A stretch of 64,000 nucleotides of DNA from CAVUNY01 sp963843535 (GTDB taxonomy: Bacteria; Chloroflexota; Anaerolineae; Anaerolineales; Anaerolineaceae): the NCBI GenBank assembly GCA_963843535.1, contig CAWJKU010000004.1, positions 620,001 to 684,000 on the forward strand, read 5' to 3'. Below are positions 27,341-36,306 of the stretch, in pieces. The notes below the pieces were generated by a model. The model was given only the letters and a program-made list of their open reading frames with translations, was not told where the DNA came from and ran no database searches. Position 1 is the first letter of the stretch; every line of letters begins with the position of its first letter. Position numbers and translations under genes: made by a program.

Positions 27341-28177
27341 ATGATGGCGTCCGATTTTATTATTGATGTTAATGAATTAGATTTTGAGTATGAAGTGCTT
27401 TCATACTCTCAAAATATTCCTGTGGTCGTAGATTTTTGGGCAACCTGGTGCCGGCCCTGTAAAGTGTTGGAACCCATGCTGGAAGCCATGGTCCAGGAAG
27501 CGGGGGGCGCTTTTCGCCTGGCGCGCGTGGATGTAGACAAGAATCCCAATCTGGCGCTGCGTTTCAGTGTACGCAGCATCCCTACGGTAAAAGCGTTTAC
27601 CAATGGGCAGGTTGTCAGTGAATTTGTGGGCATTATCCCAGAAGAACGCCTGCGCGAATTCCTGGAAAAAATCACGCCGCCCAGCCCCCAGCAGCTGCAG
27701 CTTGAAAAGGCCGACAGCTTCCTAAAACTGGGCCAGTTGGAGCAGGCTGAAAAACTCTACCGTGATTTGATCGCACAATCAGGTGACACGCCCGAAATGC
27801 TGTTGGGCCTTGCGAAAACCTTGCTATTACGGAATAAAAGTGGTGAAGCCCTGGATATTTTGCGTAATTTTCCCGCCAGCCGATTATTCGCCACGGTTGA
27901 GCTGCTCCGCCCCTATGCCGAGGATGTGGTGGCGCTGGCAAATGGTAAGTTGGCCAATGACACCGATCTGGACACAGCGTTTCAAAGTTCAATCCGGTTA
28001 GCGAGCCGCGGTAACCTGCCCGCAGCGCTGGACGGGCTGCTCGAAATCCTGCGCCAGGATAAATCTTACCGGCGCGGTCGTCCGCGCCAGGTGATTCTCA
28101 GCCTGTTGGAGCTGTTAGGGGAAGAAGATCCACAAACCAGGCAGTACCGGGCAGAATTAGCCTCAGTTCTGTTCTAA
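27341..28177 (+). CDS. Thioredoxin-TPR protein, CnoX/YbbN-like
   Basis: A 278-residue protein: thioredoxin fold at about residues 1-115 with the active site WATWCRPCKVLEPM (CxxC) and the cis-Pro region RSIPTVKAFTNGQ, then a C-terminal tetratricopeptide region (LKLGQLEQAEKLYRDLIAQS) ending in the domain typical of YbbN. CnoX/YbbN proteins protect substrates from over-oxidation and hand them to GroEL. Unlike E. coli CnoX, the CxxC is intact, so redox activity is likely. GGGAGACGAG precedes the ATG. The groESL operon lies elsewhere in the window (44.6-46.6 kb). Confidence 0.88.
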   Translation: MMASDFIIDVNELDFEYEVLSYSQNIPVVVDFWATWCRPCKVLEPMLEAMVQEAGGAFRLARVDVDKNPNLALRFSVRSIPTVKAFTNGQVVSEFVGIIPEERLREFLEKITPPSPQQLQLEKADSFLKLGQLEQAEKLYRDLIAQSGDTPEMLLGLAKTLLLRNKSGEALDILRNFPASRLFATVELLRPYAEDVVALANGKLANDTDLDTAFQSSIRLASRGNLPAALDGLLEILRQDKSYRRGRPRQVILSLLELLGEEDPQTRQYRAELASVLF

Positions 28178-28190
28178 ACTGATACTATTT

Positions 28191-28234
28191 GTGGAGTGTA
28201 TGGGCGCCGCAGACGCCCATACACTCCACTTTTT
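28191..28234. terminator. Terminator between convergent genes
   Basis: A perfect 16-bp stem GTGGAGTGTATGGGCG with a 7-nt loop, followed by TTTTTCTTA on the plus strand. It separates the thioredoxin-TPR gene from the CBM9-like gene. Confidence 0.85.
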
Positions 28235-28242
28235 CTTAATTG

Positions 28243-29229
28243 CTACTTGAGGGTCAGGTCACCCCAGGTGGTCGGATCGGTCAGGATGCGAGTCTTGACA
28301 TTTGAGACCATCGATTGCTGAATATTTTCCGAGCTCTTATCATTATCAGACGCAGAGAGCACAAAACCAAAATGGTCGCCGGAAGCGGGGGTAATCCCAA
28401 ATAGCGACCAGGGGATCGAAACCTCAATCCGGGTAATGCCCTCTGCATTGTTGCGGATGGAGGCAATTTTTACCTGGCTGCGGCTGCCCGCCAGGTTGGT
28501 TGGCAGCCAGAGGTACGCTTCTTTGGTTCCGCTCACGTCCGGGCGCCCAGATGAGATGCCCAATTGGAAATCGTCCGGGCTGAGGGTTTTGACGTAATAA
28601 TCGGCCGAGACGTCTGTATCCAGCAAGATCTCGATGCTGTCACCTTTGAACAGGTTGGCTCCGGCAGCATTTTGGACATAGGTATCATCGCGCACTTTAA
28701 CGCCCAGATATAAATTAGTCGCGTCCCAACCGATCTTAAAGGAAGCAGTCAAATCGTCCGCGTTTTTCCAGTTCGCAGCCCCAAAGACGACGATCTCTGC
28801 TGGGTATTCCTTGTTGGGCAGGTCGTTCCAATCGCCATCGATGGTTGGCTTGGCAGACATACGGCTGGCAGTCACTGAGGTGATTGTGCGCCGTGACAGG
28901 TCAGGCGTGGAAGTTGGCGGGGCAAGGGTGGGCGCACTGGTTGGTACGAGGGTCGCCGACGACGCAAGGGTGGCTGTGGGAGGGACAGATGTAGGCGGGA
29001 TGGCTGTGGGCGGCAGCGAGGTCTGGCTGGGTTCGGCGGGTAGCGTCTCAGTGGCGCGTCCCGGAACCTGGGTCATCACCAGGGTGGGCAGAGGCGTAGA
29101 AAAAAGGGCGGTCATCGTCTGGTTGGGAACCGGAAAGGTCGGCTGCACTGGCTCCGGTCCAGGTGTCAGGTTGCATCCGACCAGCAGAACCGCAAGTAAT
29201 AAAGGAATCCACTTGATTTTGGCGATCAT
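28243..29229 (-). CDS. Lipoprotein with Thr/Pro stalk and CBM9/DOMON-like domain
   Basis: A 328-residue exported protein. The start at 29229 is chosen because GGAGG precedes it. Signal MIAKIKWIPLLLAVLLVGC has lipobox LLVGC, then a Thr/Pro/Ser-rich stalk to about residue 115. Residues about 120-328 resemble family 9 carbohydrate-binding/DOMON-type beta-sandwiches: SAKPTIDGDWNDLPNKEYPA, NLYLGVKVRDDTYVQ, FKGDSIEILLDTDVSADYY, and RIEVSIPWSLFGITP. It likely binds a sugar, haem or another ligand at the cell surface; no enzyme domain is visible. Confidence 0.78.
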   Translation of the reverse strand: MIAKIKWIPLLLAVLLVGCNLTPGPEPVQPTFPVPNQTMTALFSTPLPTLVMTQVPGRATETLPAEPSQTSLPPTAIPPTSVPPTATLASSATLVPTSAPTLAPPTSTPDLSRRTITSVTASRMSAKPTIDGDWNDLPNKEYPAEIVVFGAANWKNADDLTASFKIGWDATNLYLGVKVRDDTYVQNAAGANLFKGDSIEILLDTDVSADYYVKTLSPDDFQLGISSGRPDVSGTKEAYLWLPTNLAGSRSQVKIASIRNNAEGITRIEVSIPWSLFGITPASGDHFGFVLSASDNDKSSENIQQSMVSNVKTRILTDPTTWGDLTLK

Positions 29230-29440
29230 TTTTCCTCCATCATCTGAACGGTTAATTCTACGATCTGTGATGATACGGTGCAAGGGCAATACCAGGTGCG
29301 AGAAACCTGTATTAAAAGATCCTGGTGATTATGAAAAAGGTGTATGTTAATTAATACACAATCCGCGATAGATTATAGACGTACAAAAAGCGTGCCGGTT
29401 CCCTTATGATGAAATTCCGCCCTTCAGCCAACAGGATGGT

Positions 29441-30661
29441 TCATTTCACGAACACACTGATGCTCTCCACCGCGTAAGTCTGGGGGAACAGGTCGAATGG
29501 GGTGATCTGCTGCAAATGGTAACCTCCTTCCAGTAAACGGCGGGTGTCCCGGGCCAGGGTGGCAGGGTCGCATGAGACGTATATGAGTAGCGGAGGGGCA
29601 ATTTTCAGCAGGGCTTCCAGTACAGACCGTTCCAGACCAGCTCGAGGTGGGTCCACCACGACCAGGTCGACCTCAATCTTCAAGGCAGGCAAAACCTGCT
29701 CGGCTGGGCCCTGGTACAGCTCCACATGCTCGAATTCATCCAAATTGACAGCAAAATCGGCGCATGCCTCGGGGGAGAGTTCTATCCCGATCAACTTCTC
29801 TACTCTGGGCGCCAGGAATGCACTGAATAAACCTGCCCCACAGTAGATATCCAGGGCAGTATGGATAGGTTTAAGAGATATCAGCTCTGCCAGATGTGTG
29901 ACCATGGCTTCGGCCTGGAGGGTGTTAACCTGGAAGAAGGCGCCCGCCGAGACCCGGAAGATGCGCCCGAGGATTTCCACCAGGGTGTGGTCATCCCCCG
30001 CCAGGACCATCGCTCCTGCCGGGCCAATGTGCACGGCGGATACGGGGAAATCCACTTCAAATGGCGGCGGCTGGGGGTCATCGCCTTCCAGCGTGACCAG
30101 CACATCTTCATCCATGCCTGCGCGCAGCTCAACGCGCTGGATGCTCGAGCCGGGTTCAAAGTTCAAATGAGGCCAGAGCTCGCTCAAGATTTGTTCTGGA
30201 AGATGGCATTCGCGGATAGGGACGAGGCTGTGTGATCCGGCGCGCTGAAAACCGAGCCGGCCTTCCGGGTTGAGGCTGAACTGGATTGCATTGCGGTAGT
30301 GCCAGGTCTGCGGGGATGGAACGATGGGGGACAGGACGGGGGTTATGCCGGCGATCCGTTCCAGCTGTTCGCGCAGGATGCCGGTTTTTACCTCTAGCTG
30401 CTTTTCATAAGGCAGGTGCTGGTAATGACACCCGCCGCACACGCCAAAATGCACGCAGCGGGGAGGGATCCGCTCGGGATTGGCGCGCAGGATTTCGACC
30501 AACTCGGCCCGGGCATGACCGCGTTTTTCTTCAACCAGGCGAATCCTGGCCCGTTCCCCCGGTAGGGCATACGGCACAAATACAGCCCGTCCATCTGGCA
30601 AGCGCCCAAGCGCGTCGCCTCCATACACCAGGGTCGTTAAATCTACATCCAATTCTGCCAT
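29441..30661 (-). CDS. 23S rRNA (uracil-5-)-methyltransferase, RlmD/TrmA family
   Basis: A 406-residue class I SAM-dependent m5U methyltransferase. It has an N-terminal TRAM domain (DLTTLVYGGDALGRLPDGRA), iron-sulfur cysteines (CVHFGVCGGCHYQHL), a SAM-binding motif (ALDIYCGAGLFSAFLAP), DPPRAGLERSV, and the catalytic Cys in YVSCDPATLARDTRRLL. It modifies uracil in 23S rRNA or tRNA; which position cannot be settled here. A TATACT box lies only 6 nt before the ATG with no Shine-Dalgarno, suggesting a leaderless mRNA. Confidence 0.9.
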   Translation of the reverse strand: MAELDVDLTTLVYGGDALGRLPDGRAVFVPYALPGERARIRLVEEKRGHARAELVEILRANPERIPPRCVHFGVCGGCHYQHLPYEKQLEVKTGILREQLERIAGITPVLSPIVPSPQTWHYRNAIQFSLNPEGRLGFQRAGSHSLVPIRECHLPEQILSELWPHLNFEPGSSIQRVELRAGMDEDVLVTLEGDDPQPPPFEVDFPVSAVHIGPAGAMVLAGDDHTLVEILGRIFRVSAGAFFQVNTLQAEAMVTHLAELISLKPIHTALDIYCGAGLFSAFLAPRVEKLIGIELSPEACADFAVNLDEFEHVELYQGPAEQVLPALKIEVDLVVVDPPRAGLERSVLEALLKIAPPLLIYVSCDPATLARDTRRLLEGGYHLQQITPFDLFPQTYAVESISVFVK

Positions 30662-30723
30662 GGGGCTAGTATACCTGAAATAGGTGTAAAATTTCAGCGG
30701 GAACAGAACAGGATAACTTTACG

Positions 30724-31422
30724 ATGAGTGGTACTCGCATTTTAATTGTAGAAGACGAACGAGCGGTCGCGCGCGGCCTGGAGTATGCCTTGAGCAAGGA
30801 AGGATTCAGCGTGCTATGGGCTATGGATGGAAAGCGGGCCTTGGAAATTGCTCATAAAGAAGATCCGCGCCTGATTTTGCTTGACATTCGTCTTCCGGAT
30901 ATCAGCGGATTTGATGTTTGCCGGCAGCTGCGCATTGAGGGGAAGCGCCAGCCAATCTTAATGCTTACCGCACGGGATGATGAATTGGACAAGGTCCTGG
31001 GACTGGAATTGGGCGCGGACGATTATATTGTGAAGCCCTACAATCTGCGCGAACTGATCGCCCGCATTCGAGCTCAGCTGAGGCGGGCTTACGGTGAGCT
31101 GGCAGAACCCGCCACCGGTGAAGTGCTTCAGTTTGGTGAGATCGAGATCGATCTGATCCAGTTTCAGTTGAAAAAACGCGGGGTGGTAATCAACCTGACC
31201 CCAATCGAATTTCGTTTACTGCGCTTTCTTGCCAGCCATCCTAACCGCCCATTTGACCGCGGTGCGTTGATCGAAGCCATCTGGGGGTATGAAGATGACA
31301 TTAATAACGATCGCACCGTCGATGTACACATCCGACACCTGCGTGAAAAACTGGAAGACGATCCATCTGAACCTCATTGGGTGCTCACAGTGCGCGGAAT
31401 GGGTTATAAATTTCAGCCCTGA
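30724..31422 (+). CDS. OmpR/PhoB-family response regulator
   Basis: A 232-residue regulator. The receiver domain (about 1-120) has acidic residues VEDE, the phospho-acceptor Asp in LLDIRLPDISGFDV, Thr in LMLTARDDELD, and Lys in IVKPYNL. The C-terminal winged helix (about 135-232) contains LTPIEFRLLRFLASHPNRPF and RTVDVHIRHLREKLEDDP. It binds DNA when phosphorylated. Its probable kinase is the HAMP histidine kinase at 32775, separated only by the triple-PDZ gene. AGGA precedes the ATG. Confidence 0.92.
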   Translation: MSGTRILIVEDERAVARGLEYALSKEGFSVLWAMDGKRALEIAHKEDPRLILLDIRLPDISGFDVCRQLRIEGKRQPILMLTARDDELDKVLGLELGADDYIVKPYNLRELIARIRAQLRRAYGELAEPATGEVLQFGEIEIDLIQFQLKKRGVVINLTPIEFRLLRFLASHPNRPFDRGALIEAIWGYEDDINNDRTVDVHIRHLREKLEDDPSEPHWVLTVRGMGYKFQP

Positions 31423-31510
31423 TTGTTAAGAAAAATTAATCAAAGCGCAAAAAAGCCGCAATCTAAAAAAGATACAATGACTCTGAAGTAAAACTTCAGG
31501 AGGAGATTCT

Positions 31511-32644
31511 ATGAAGAGTCGATTAGTTTGGATATTGGCTGTTGTCCTGCTGGTAGGATTAGGAGTGGTGATTGGCGGAGGCGCAGTATATCTGGGCATG
31601 CACACAACCCCGGTCGAGGCGGCAGCCCGGCTGCAGACATCCCCCGACCGCAACGCTGGCATCCTGGTGGGCGCCGTTGAAGCAGACAGCCCGGCCGATA
31701 AAGCCGGTATCGTCCGCGGTGATATTATCCTGGAAGCCAATGGAAACGCGATTTCCGCTCCTGACCGCCCGATGGATTTATTAAAGGATCTGAAATCGGG
31801 CGATACCCTGAATTTAAAAATACTGCATGGCGATACCACCCGGGATGTGACGATCACCCTGGGGGATAAAAATGGGAATCCATACCTTGGTATCAGCCCG
31901 GCAGTTACCGTCCCATCTGGTAAGATGTTTGGTAAATTACCTCAGGTAAATGGACAGAGTGTCACGGGCGCGCGGATAGCTGAAGTGATCACCGGCAGCC
32001 CGGCCGAAAAGGCTGGCCTGAAAGTTGGGGATGTCATACTCAAGGTGAATGACCAGGCCCTGGACGCTGACCATGACCTGGCAGCCTTATTGGGCACCCT
32101 CAAGATCGGGGATACAGTGACCCTAAACGTGCAGCGCGGCGGCGAAACCAACCCGCTGGATATTCAAGCCACGCTCGGTGAAAATCCAAACCAGGCCGGT
32201 CAGGCTTACCTGGGGATTCGTTACCAGATGGCATTGAAAGGCCGAGGATTTAGCGGTACCCTTCCCAAAAATCTTCCCGATATACCTTTCTTTAGGGAGG
32301 CTGGCTTAATTGTGAGCTCAGTTACCCCCGGCAGCCCTGCCGAAAAGGCCGGATTAAAGCCCAAAGATATGATAACTCAGGTGGATGGCAGTCCGATCAC
32401 CACAGCAGATGATTTTGTGAAAAAGGTCCAGGCAGCTAAACCGGGCGATAAAATGACGCTGACCGTCAGCCGCAGTGGAGAGCAAAAACCGCTTACCATT
32501 GAAGTTACCCTGGCGGCCAATCCTGGCAATAACGGTCAAACCTACCTCGGTGTGACGCTCGGCGCGTTCGGCCGCGGATTTCAACGAGCGGTGCCGCCTA
32601 TCACACCGAAACCGACCCCGACCCCGACGGGCAGCAATACATGA
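31511..32644 (+). CDS. Membrane-anchored protein with three PDZ domains
   Basis: A 377-residue protein with an N-terminal signal anchor (VWILAVVLLVGLGVVIGGG at about 6-24) and three PDZ repeats, each with the ligand-groove signature: ADSPADKAGIVRGDIIL (about 58-74), TGSPAEKAGLKVGDVIL (about 160-176) and PGSPAEKAGLKPKDMIT (about 277-293). No serine protease catalytic triad is present, so this is a HtrA/DegP-like PDZ array without a protease. It ends in a short Thr/Pro tail. Placed between response regulator and sensor kinase, it may present unfolded exported peptides to the kinase, which is inference. AGGAGGAG precedes the ATG. Confidence 0.82.
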   Translation: MKSRLVWILAVVLLVGLGVVIGGGAVYLGMHTTPVEAAARLQTSPDRNAGILVGAVEADSPADKAGIVRGDIILEANGNAISAPDRPMDLLKDLKSGDTLNLKILHGDTTRDVTITLGDKNGNPYLGISPAVTVPSGKMFGKLPQVNGQSVTGARIAEVITGSPAEKAGLKVGDVILKVNDQALDADHDLAALLGTLKIGDTVTLNVQRGGETNPLDIQATLGENPNQAGQAYLGIRYQMALKGRGFSGTLPKNLPDIPFFREAGLIVSSVTPGSPAEKAGLKPKDMITQVDGSPITTADDFVKKVQAAKPGDKMTLTVSRSGEQKPLTIEVTLAANPGNNGQTYLGVTLGAFGRGFQRAVPPITPKPTPTPTGSNT

Positions 32645-32680
32645 CAATAAGTCTGCGTACCGGCGTAGCAGTCTGATTAT

Positions 32681-32710
32681 CCAGGGGCAAGGCGTATGCC
32701 TTGCCCCTGG
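32681..32710. terminator. Strong hairpin between PDZ gene and histidine kinase
   Basis: Perfect 13-bp arms CCAGGGGCAAGGC around GTAT. No U-tract follows immediately, so it may slow RNA decay or trim the downstream kinase rather than terminate. Confidence 0.5.
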
Positions 32711-32774
32711 GGCGCATCTTTTGAGGTAGCTGCAGATTGTGAATCCATCAAGTTTTTTTGGTAGGAGGCAGGTA

Positions 32775-34355
32775 ATGTTTCATTCAATTCGCTGGAGATT
32801 GATCGCCAGTTACCTTGTCCTGGCAGTTTTGACCGTGGGCGCTGTCGGCATCCTGGCGATTGAGATTGTGCGGTACTACGCGTCTCAAAGTGAAGTGAAT
32901 GAGCTGCAAGCCAGCGCTGAAGCCGTCGCCCGCCAGGCGCGTGCGATGATCACCCCGACCATCCATCCATATGAATTATCCCAGCTTGTTCGCACGACGG
33001 CTTTTATAGGAAATGTCCGCGTGCGAATCCTGGACAGGCAGAATAAACCCCTGGTAGATTCTGGGCAACCTGGCGAATGGTACGATATGGTGTGGATTAC
33101 ATCCGCCCAGGGTACAGACCTGGTATCGCCAGGGATGAGCGCCTCAGGCCTGGTTATTCCTTTAGACCGGTATAAGGCCATTGAGAACCGATCCTGGCTG
33201 AACACGCTTCCACCAGGAACTTCAGCGACTGTCATCCGGAAAAGCGCCGGCCCCTGGGGTGGGCGAATATCGTTTGAAGCAGCAAATGTTAACGGTGATA
33301 TGGCTGCCCCCTCCCCGGATTCTGCCCAGCCGGCCGAACGGTCCGCGATTGTTGTGAAGGCTGGAATCGGTTCGGAGCAGGATCCACTGGCTTATGTGGA
33401 ATTAAGCGATGGGCCAAACTATGCGGCGGAAGCAATCACCACGACCCAACGTGCTGTTTGGCTGGCCGGATTGGCAGCCGCTGTTCTGGCAACCATGTTC
33501 GGTTTATTCATGAGCAGCCGCCTGACTTCTCCCTTGCGCCGCCTGAGTGACACCGCGGCGGTCATGGGCGCGGGTGATCTTTCTGTCCGCTCGAATATCA
33601 ATTCGGGTGATGAAATTGGGGAATTGGCCAATCGGTTTAACCAGATGGCAGAACGGCTGCAGGTCAGTTTTCAAGAACTGGAAACAGAGCGCGATGCGCT
33701 GCGCAGGTTTATCGCCGATGCATCTCACGAACTGCGTACCCCGATTACCGCGATAAAGAATTTCAATGCCTTGGTGCTTGGCCCGGCAGCCAATGATGCC
33801 CAGGCTCAATTTGAATTCCTCGCTGAGAGCCAGGTGCAAATCGACCGCCTGGAATGGATAACGCAAAACCTGCTCAATTTATCGCGGATCGACGCCGGTC
33901 TGGTGCAGCTTGAAAAAACCGACTGTGATCTGGTAGATTTGATGCAGGACGCTGCGAAGCCCTTTAAGGCGCTTGCAGTTGAAAAAGGGATCGAGTTGGA
34001 GCTTCATTTACCCGATCCTGGGACGAACATCAAATGCGATCCGGTGCGCATCGAGCTGGCGCTATCGAACCTGTTGGATAACGCGATTAAATACACCCCT
34101 GCCGGGGGAAAAGTTGAGATGGGATCGGAGCATACTGGAGAAAAGGTACGAATATGGGTTAAGGATTCTGGCTCTGGAATCACGCAGGAGGATCAGGCCC
34201 ATATATTTGACCGGTTTTACCGGGGGAATAATGCCTCCGGACCCGGCAGCGGGCTGGGATTATCGATTGTGGCGAGTATGGTCCAGGCCCATGGGGGAAA
34301 AGTTGACTGTGAGAGTGAAGTGGGTCAGGGTGCGAGATTTACCATTGAGCTGTAG
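32775..34355 (+). CDS. HAMP-domain sensor histidine kinase
   Basis: A 526-residue kinase. The start at 32775 is preceded by TAGGAGG. Two membrane helices (about 10-30 and 240-262) flank an extracytoplasmic sensor region of about 200 residues with no recognised fold. HAMP follows (SSRLTSPLRRLSDTAAVMGA), then HisKA with the phospho-His in FIADASHELRTPITAIKNF, and HATPase_c with N-box LSNLLDNAIKYTP, G1 VKDSGSGI and G2 GPGSGLGLSIVAS. It probably phosphorylates the OmpR-type regulator at 30724. Confidence 0.92.
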   Translation: MFHSIRWRLIASYLVLAVLTVGAVGILAIEIVRYYASQSEVNELQASAEAVARQARAMITPTIHPYELSQLVRTTAFIGNVRVRILDRQNKPLVDSGQPGEWYDMVWITSAQGTDLVSPGMSASGLVIPLDRYKAIENRSWLNTLPPGTSATVIRKSAGPWGGRISFEAANVNGDMAAPSPDSAQPAERSAIVVKAGIGSEQDPLAYVELSDGPNYAAEAITTTQRAVWLAGLAAAVLATMFGLFMSSRLTSPLRRLSDTAAVMGAGDLSVRSNINSGDEIGELANRFNQMAERLQVSFQELETERDALRRFIADASHELRTPITAIKNFNALVLGPAANDAQAQFEFLAESQVQIDRLEWITQNLLNLSRIDAGLVQLEKTDCDLVDLMQDAAKPFKALAVEKGIELELHLPDPGTNIKCDPVRIELALSNLLDNAIKYTPAGGKVEMGSEHTGEKVRIWVKDSGSGITQEDQAHIFDRFYRGNNASGPGSGLGLSIVASMVQAHGGKVDCESEVGQGARFTIEL

Positions 34356-34397
34356 TTATGGTTAAAATAGAATAATAATATTCGGACGCGCCGTGAA

Positions 34398-34637
34398 GTG
34401 CTTTATTATGCTCAAAGCCTGCCGACCGGCCTCAGCAAAGCTACACCTGTAGCCTCATCCGAAGGGAGTCAAGGCACTTCCAGGCCAGCCGGGGGGTCTG
34501 CGCAGGACTGGATGACCGGTATATTGAATGGGATCGGCACGCTGGCATCCAGCCTGGGTTTTGCCCTTCTGGCGGTGGTTTTGTTAATTGCGGTTTCTTT
34601 ATTGGTGATGTGGGCTGTCCGCGGCAGCCGTAAGTAA
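34398..34637 (+). CDS. Possible small single-span membrane protein
   Basis: A 79-residue frame from a GTG with no ribosome-binding site; the frame is open back to 34371, so the true start is unclear. The N-terminal half is Ser/Pro-rich and residues about 45-72 form a membrane helix (GFALLAVVLLIAVSLLVMWA) ending in RGSRK. No family recognised. It lies between a kinase gene and tRNA-Ser. Confidence 0.4.
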   Translation: MLYYAQSLPTGLSKATPVASSEGSQGTSRPAGGSAQDWMTGILNGIGTLASSLGFALLAVVLLIAVSLLVMWAVRGSRK

Positions 34638-34728
34638 CGCTCTTGACCCTTATAAAGACATTAAAAGAGCAGTCGCCTGCCGCCCCAATATCTGGGGTGA
34701 AGCAGACGACCACCGCCTTATTTCCTGG

Positions 34729-34815
34729 CGGAGAGGGTGGGATTTGAACCCACGTTCCCTTGCGGGAAACACGCTCTCCAGGCGTGCGCGCTAGGCCGGA
34801 CTACGCGACCTCTCC
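34729..34815 (-). tRNA. tRNA-Ser (anticodon GGA)
   Basis: Minus strand: acceptor stem GGAGAGG / CCTCTCC, discriminator G, anticodon GGA in CCTGGAGAG, a long variable arm (TGTTTCCCGCAAGGGAACG) as in class II tRNAs, and T-arm GGGTTCAAATCCC. CCA is not encoded. Confidence 0.95.
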
Positions 34816-34913
34816 ATTCCCAATACCTTGCCTGATTGGGCGGGCAAATTATACCATAAACAAAATCGGCTTGGGGTAAAATGAATGGGTAGGCTGGCGA
34901 GGGAGGGTGGGGT

Positions 34914-36306
34914 ATGGATGACCGGATTCAAAAGTTTATTAAGGCGACTCAAGATCTATCGGAGGGGAATTACCAGGTAGAAGTTCCTATTACCCCTCCG
35001 GATGAGGTCGGACAGTTGGGGAAGGCGCTGCGCGTGCTGGCGCAGAACCTTGAGCTGCGTTACCAGGAATTAGCGAAGCTCAACCAGATCACCGCCCGGA
35101 TTAATTCCGGACTGCTGTTGAACCAGATTCTGGAAGAGGTTTACAGCGATTTTCGCCCGTTGATCCCATATAACCGCATCGGTTTTGCGCTCCTGGAAGA
35201 AGGCGGCGCGTTACTGCGCGCGCGCTGGGCGAAAACTGATCAGGCGCAGGTTAGACTGGAGATCGGATACTCAGCCCGGATGGCTGGCAGCAGCCTGGAG
35301 TCAATTATGGCCAGCCGAGAGCCGCGCATCTTCAACGATTTGCCAGAATACCTGACGAAAAAACCAGAATCTGAATCCACCCGGCTAATCGTCGCCGAAG
35401 GCTACCAATCTTCATTAACCTGCCCCTTGATCGCCAATGGGGTGCCGGTGGGGTTCATGTTTTTTTCTTCGATAAGCCCCGATACGTATGCCAATGTGCA
35501 TGTAGAAGTATTCAAACAGATCGCCGACCAGCTTTCGGTGATCGTTGAAAAAGGCCGCCTGGTGTCAGACCTGGCTGAAAAAAACCTTCAAATCGAAAAA
35601 CAAAATGAGGAGCTACGCCGGCTAAACTACCTCAAGAATTTTTTCCTGGGCATGGCCGTCCACGATTTGCGCAACCCAATCGCCAACATCCAGCTCATTT
35701 CAGATGTGATGCTTGGGGATGGGAAAAACCCCTTAACCCCGCTGGAGCAGCGTGATTTTTTGAAGGACATCAACCTCCAGGCCCGTTATATGGCGGAGCT
35801 CATTGGCGATATTCTCAATGTAGCCGAGATTGAAGCCGGGCAGCTGCAGTTGATGATCGAAGAGATTGAACTGGCGGGATTTTTGAGAACGATCGTTCGC
35901 CAGCACAATAAGCTCTCGGCTGCGAAAGGCACCAAAGTCACTCTGGCTGGCAGGCCAGCTGGATTGATGCGGGCAGATGCGCAGCGCATCCGCCAGGCGT
36001 TGGATAACTTGATTTCTAACGCGGTCAAATATTCTCCGCCCGGCAGCACGGTTAGATTGCGCGTCACACGATTGGGCGCAGGCTGGCATTTTGAGGTCCA
36101 GGATGAAGGGCCTGGGATCAGCGAAAAAGATCGCTCCCGGTTGTTCCAGGATTTCGCGCATCTTTCAGCGCGGCCCACCGGCGGGGAAAAAAGCACCGGT
36201 TTAGGGCTGGCGATTGCCCGGAGGATGGTGGAAGCGCACGGCGGGCAGATCGGCGTCGATCTCCGAGTCCGGGCATGGGGCGACCTTCTGGTTTGATATT
36301 CCATGA
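34914..36306 (+). CDS. HAMP-GAF sensor histidine kinase, frame broken near the 3' end
   Basis: About 464 residues when repaired. It has a HAMP-like start without membrane helices (FIKATQDLSEGNYQVEVPIT), a GAF domain at about 70-215 (ILEEVYSDFRPLIPYNRIGF; PLIANGVPVGFMFFSSISPD), HisKA with LGMAVHDLRNPIANIQLIS (phospho-His in HDLRNP), and HATPase_c (LDNLISNAVKYSPPG; VQDEGPGISEKD; STGLGLAIARRMVEAHGG). Near 36258-36263 one surplus base shifts the frame; without it the protein ends ESGHGATFWFDIP at 36306 as expected for the G3 box. That stop overlaps the next ATG as ATGA. GGGAGGGTGGGG precedes the start. Confidence 0.85.
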
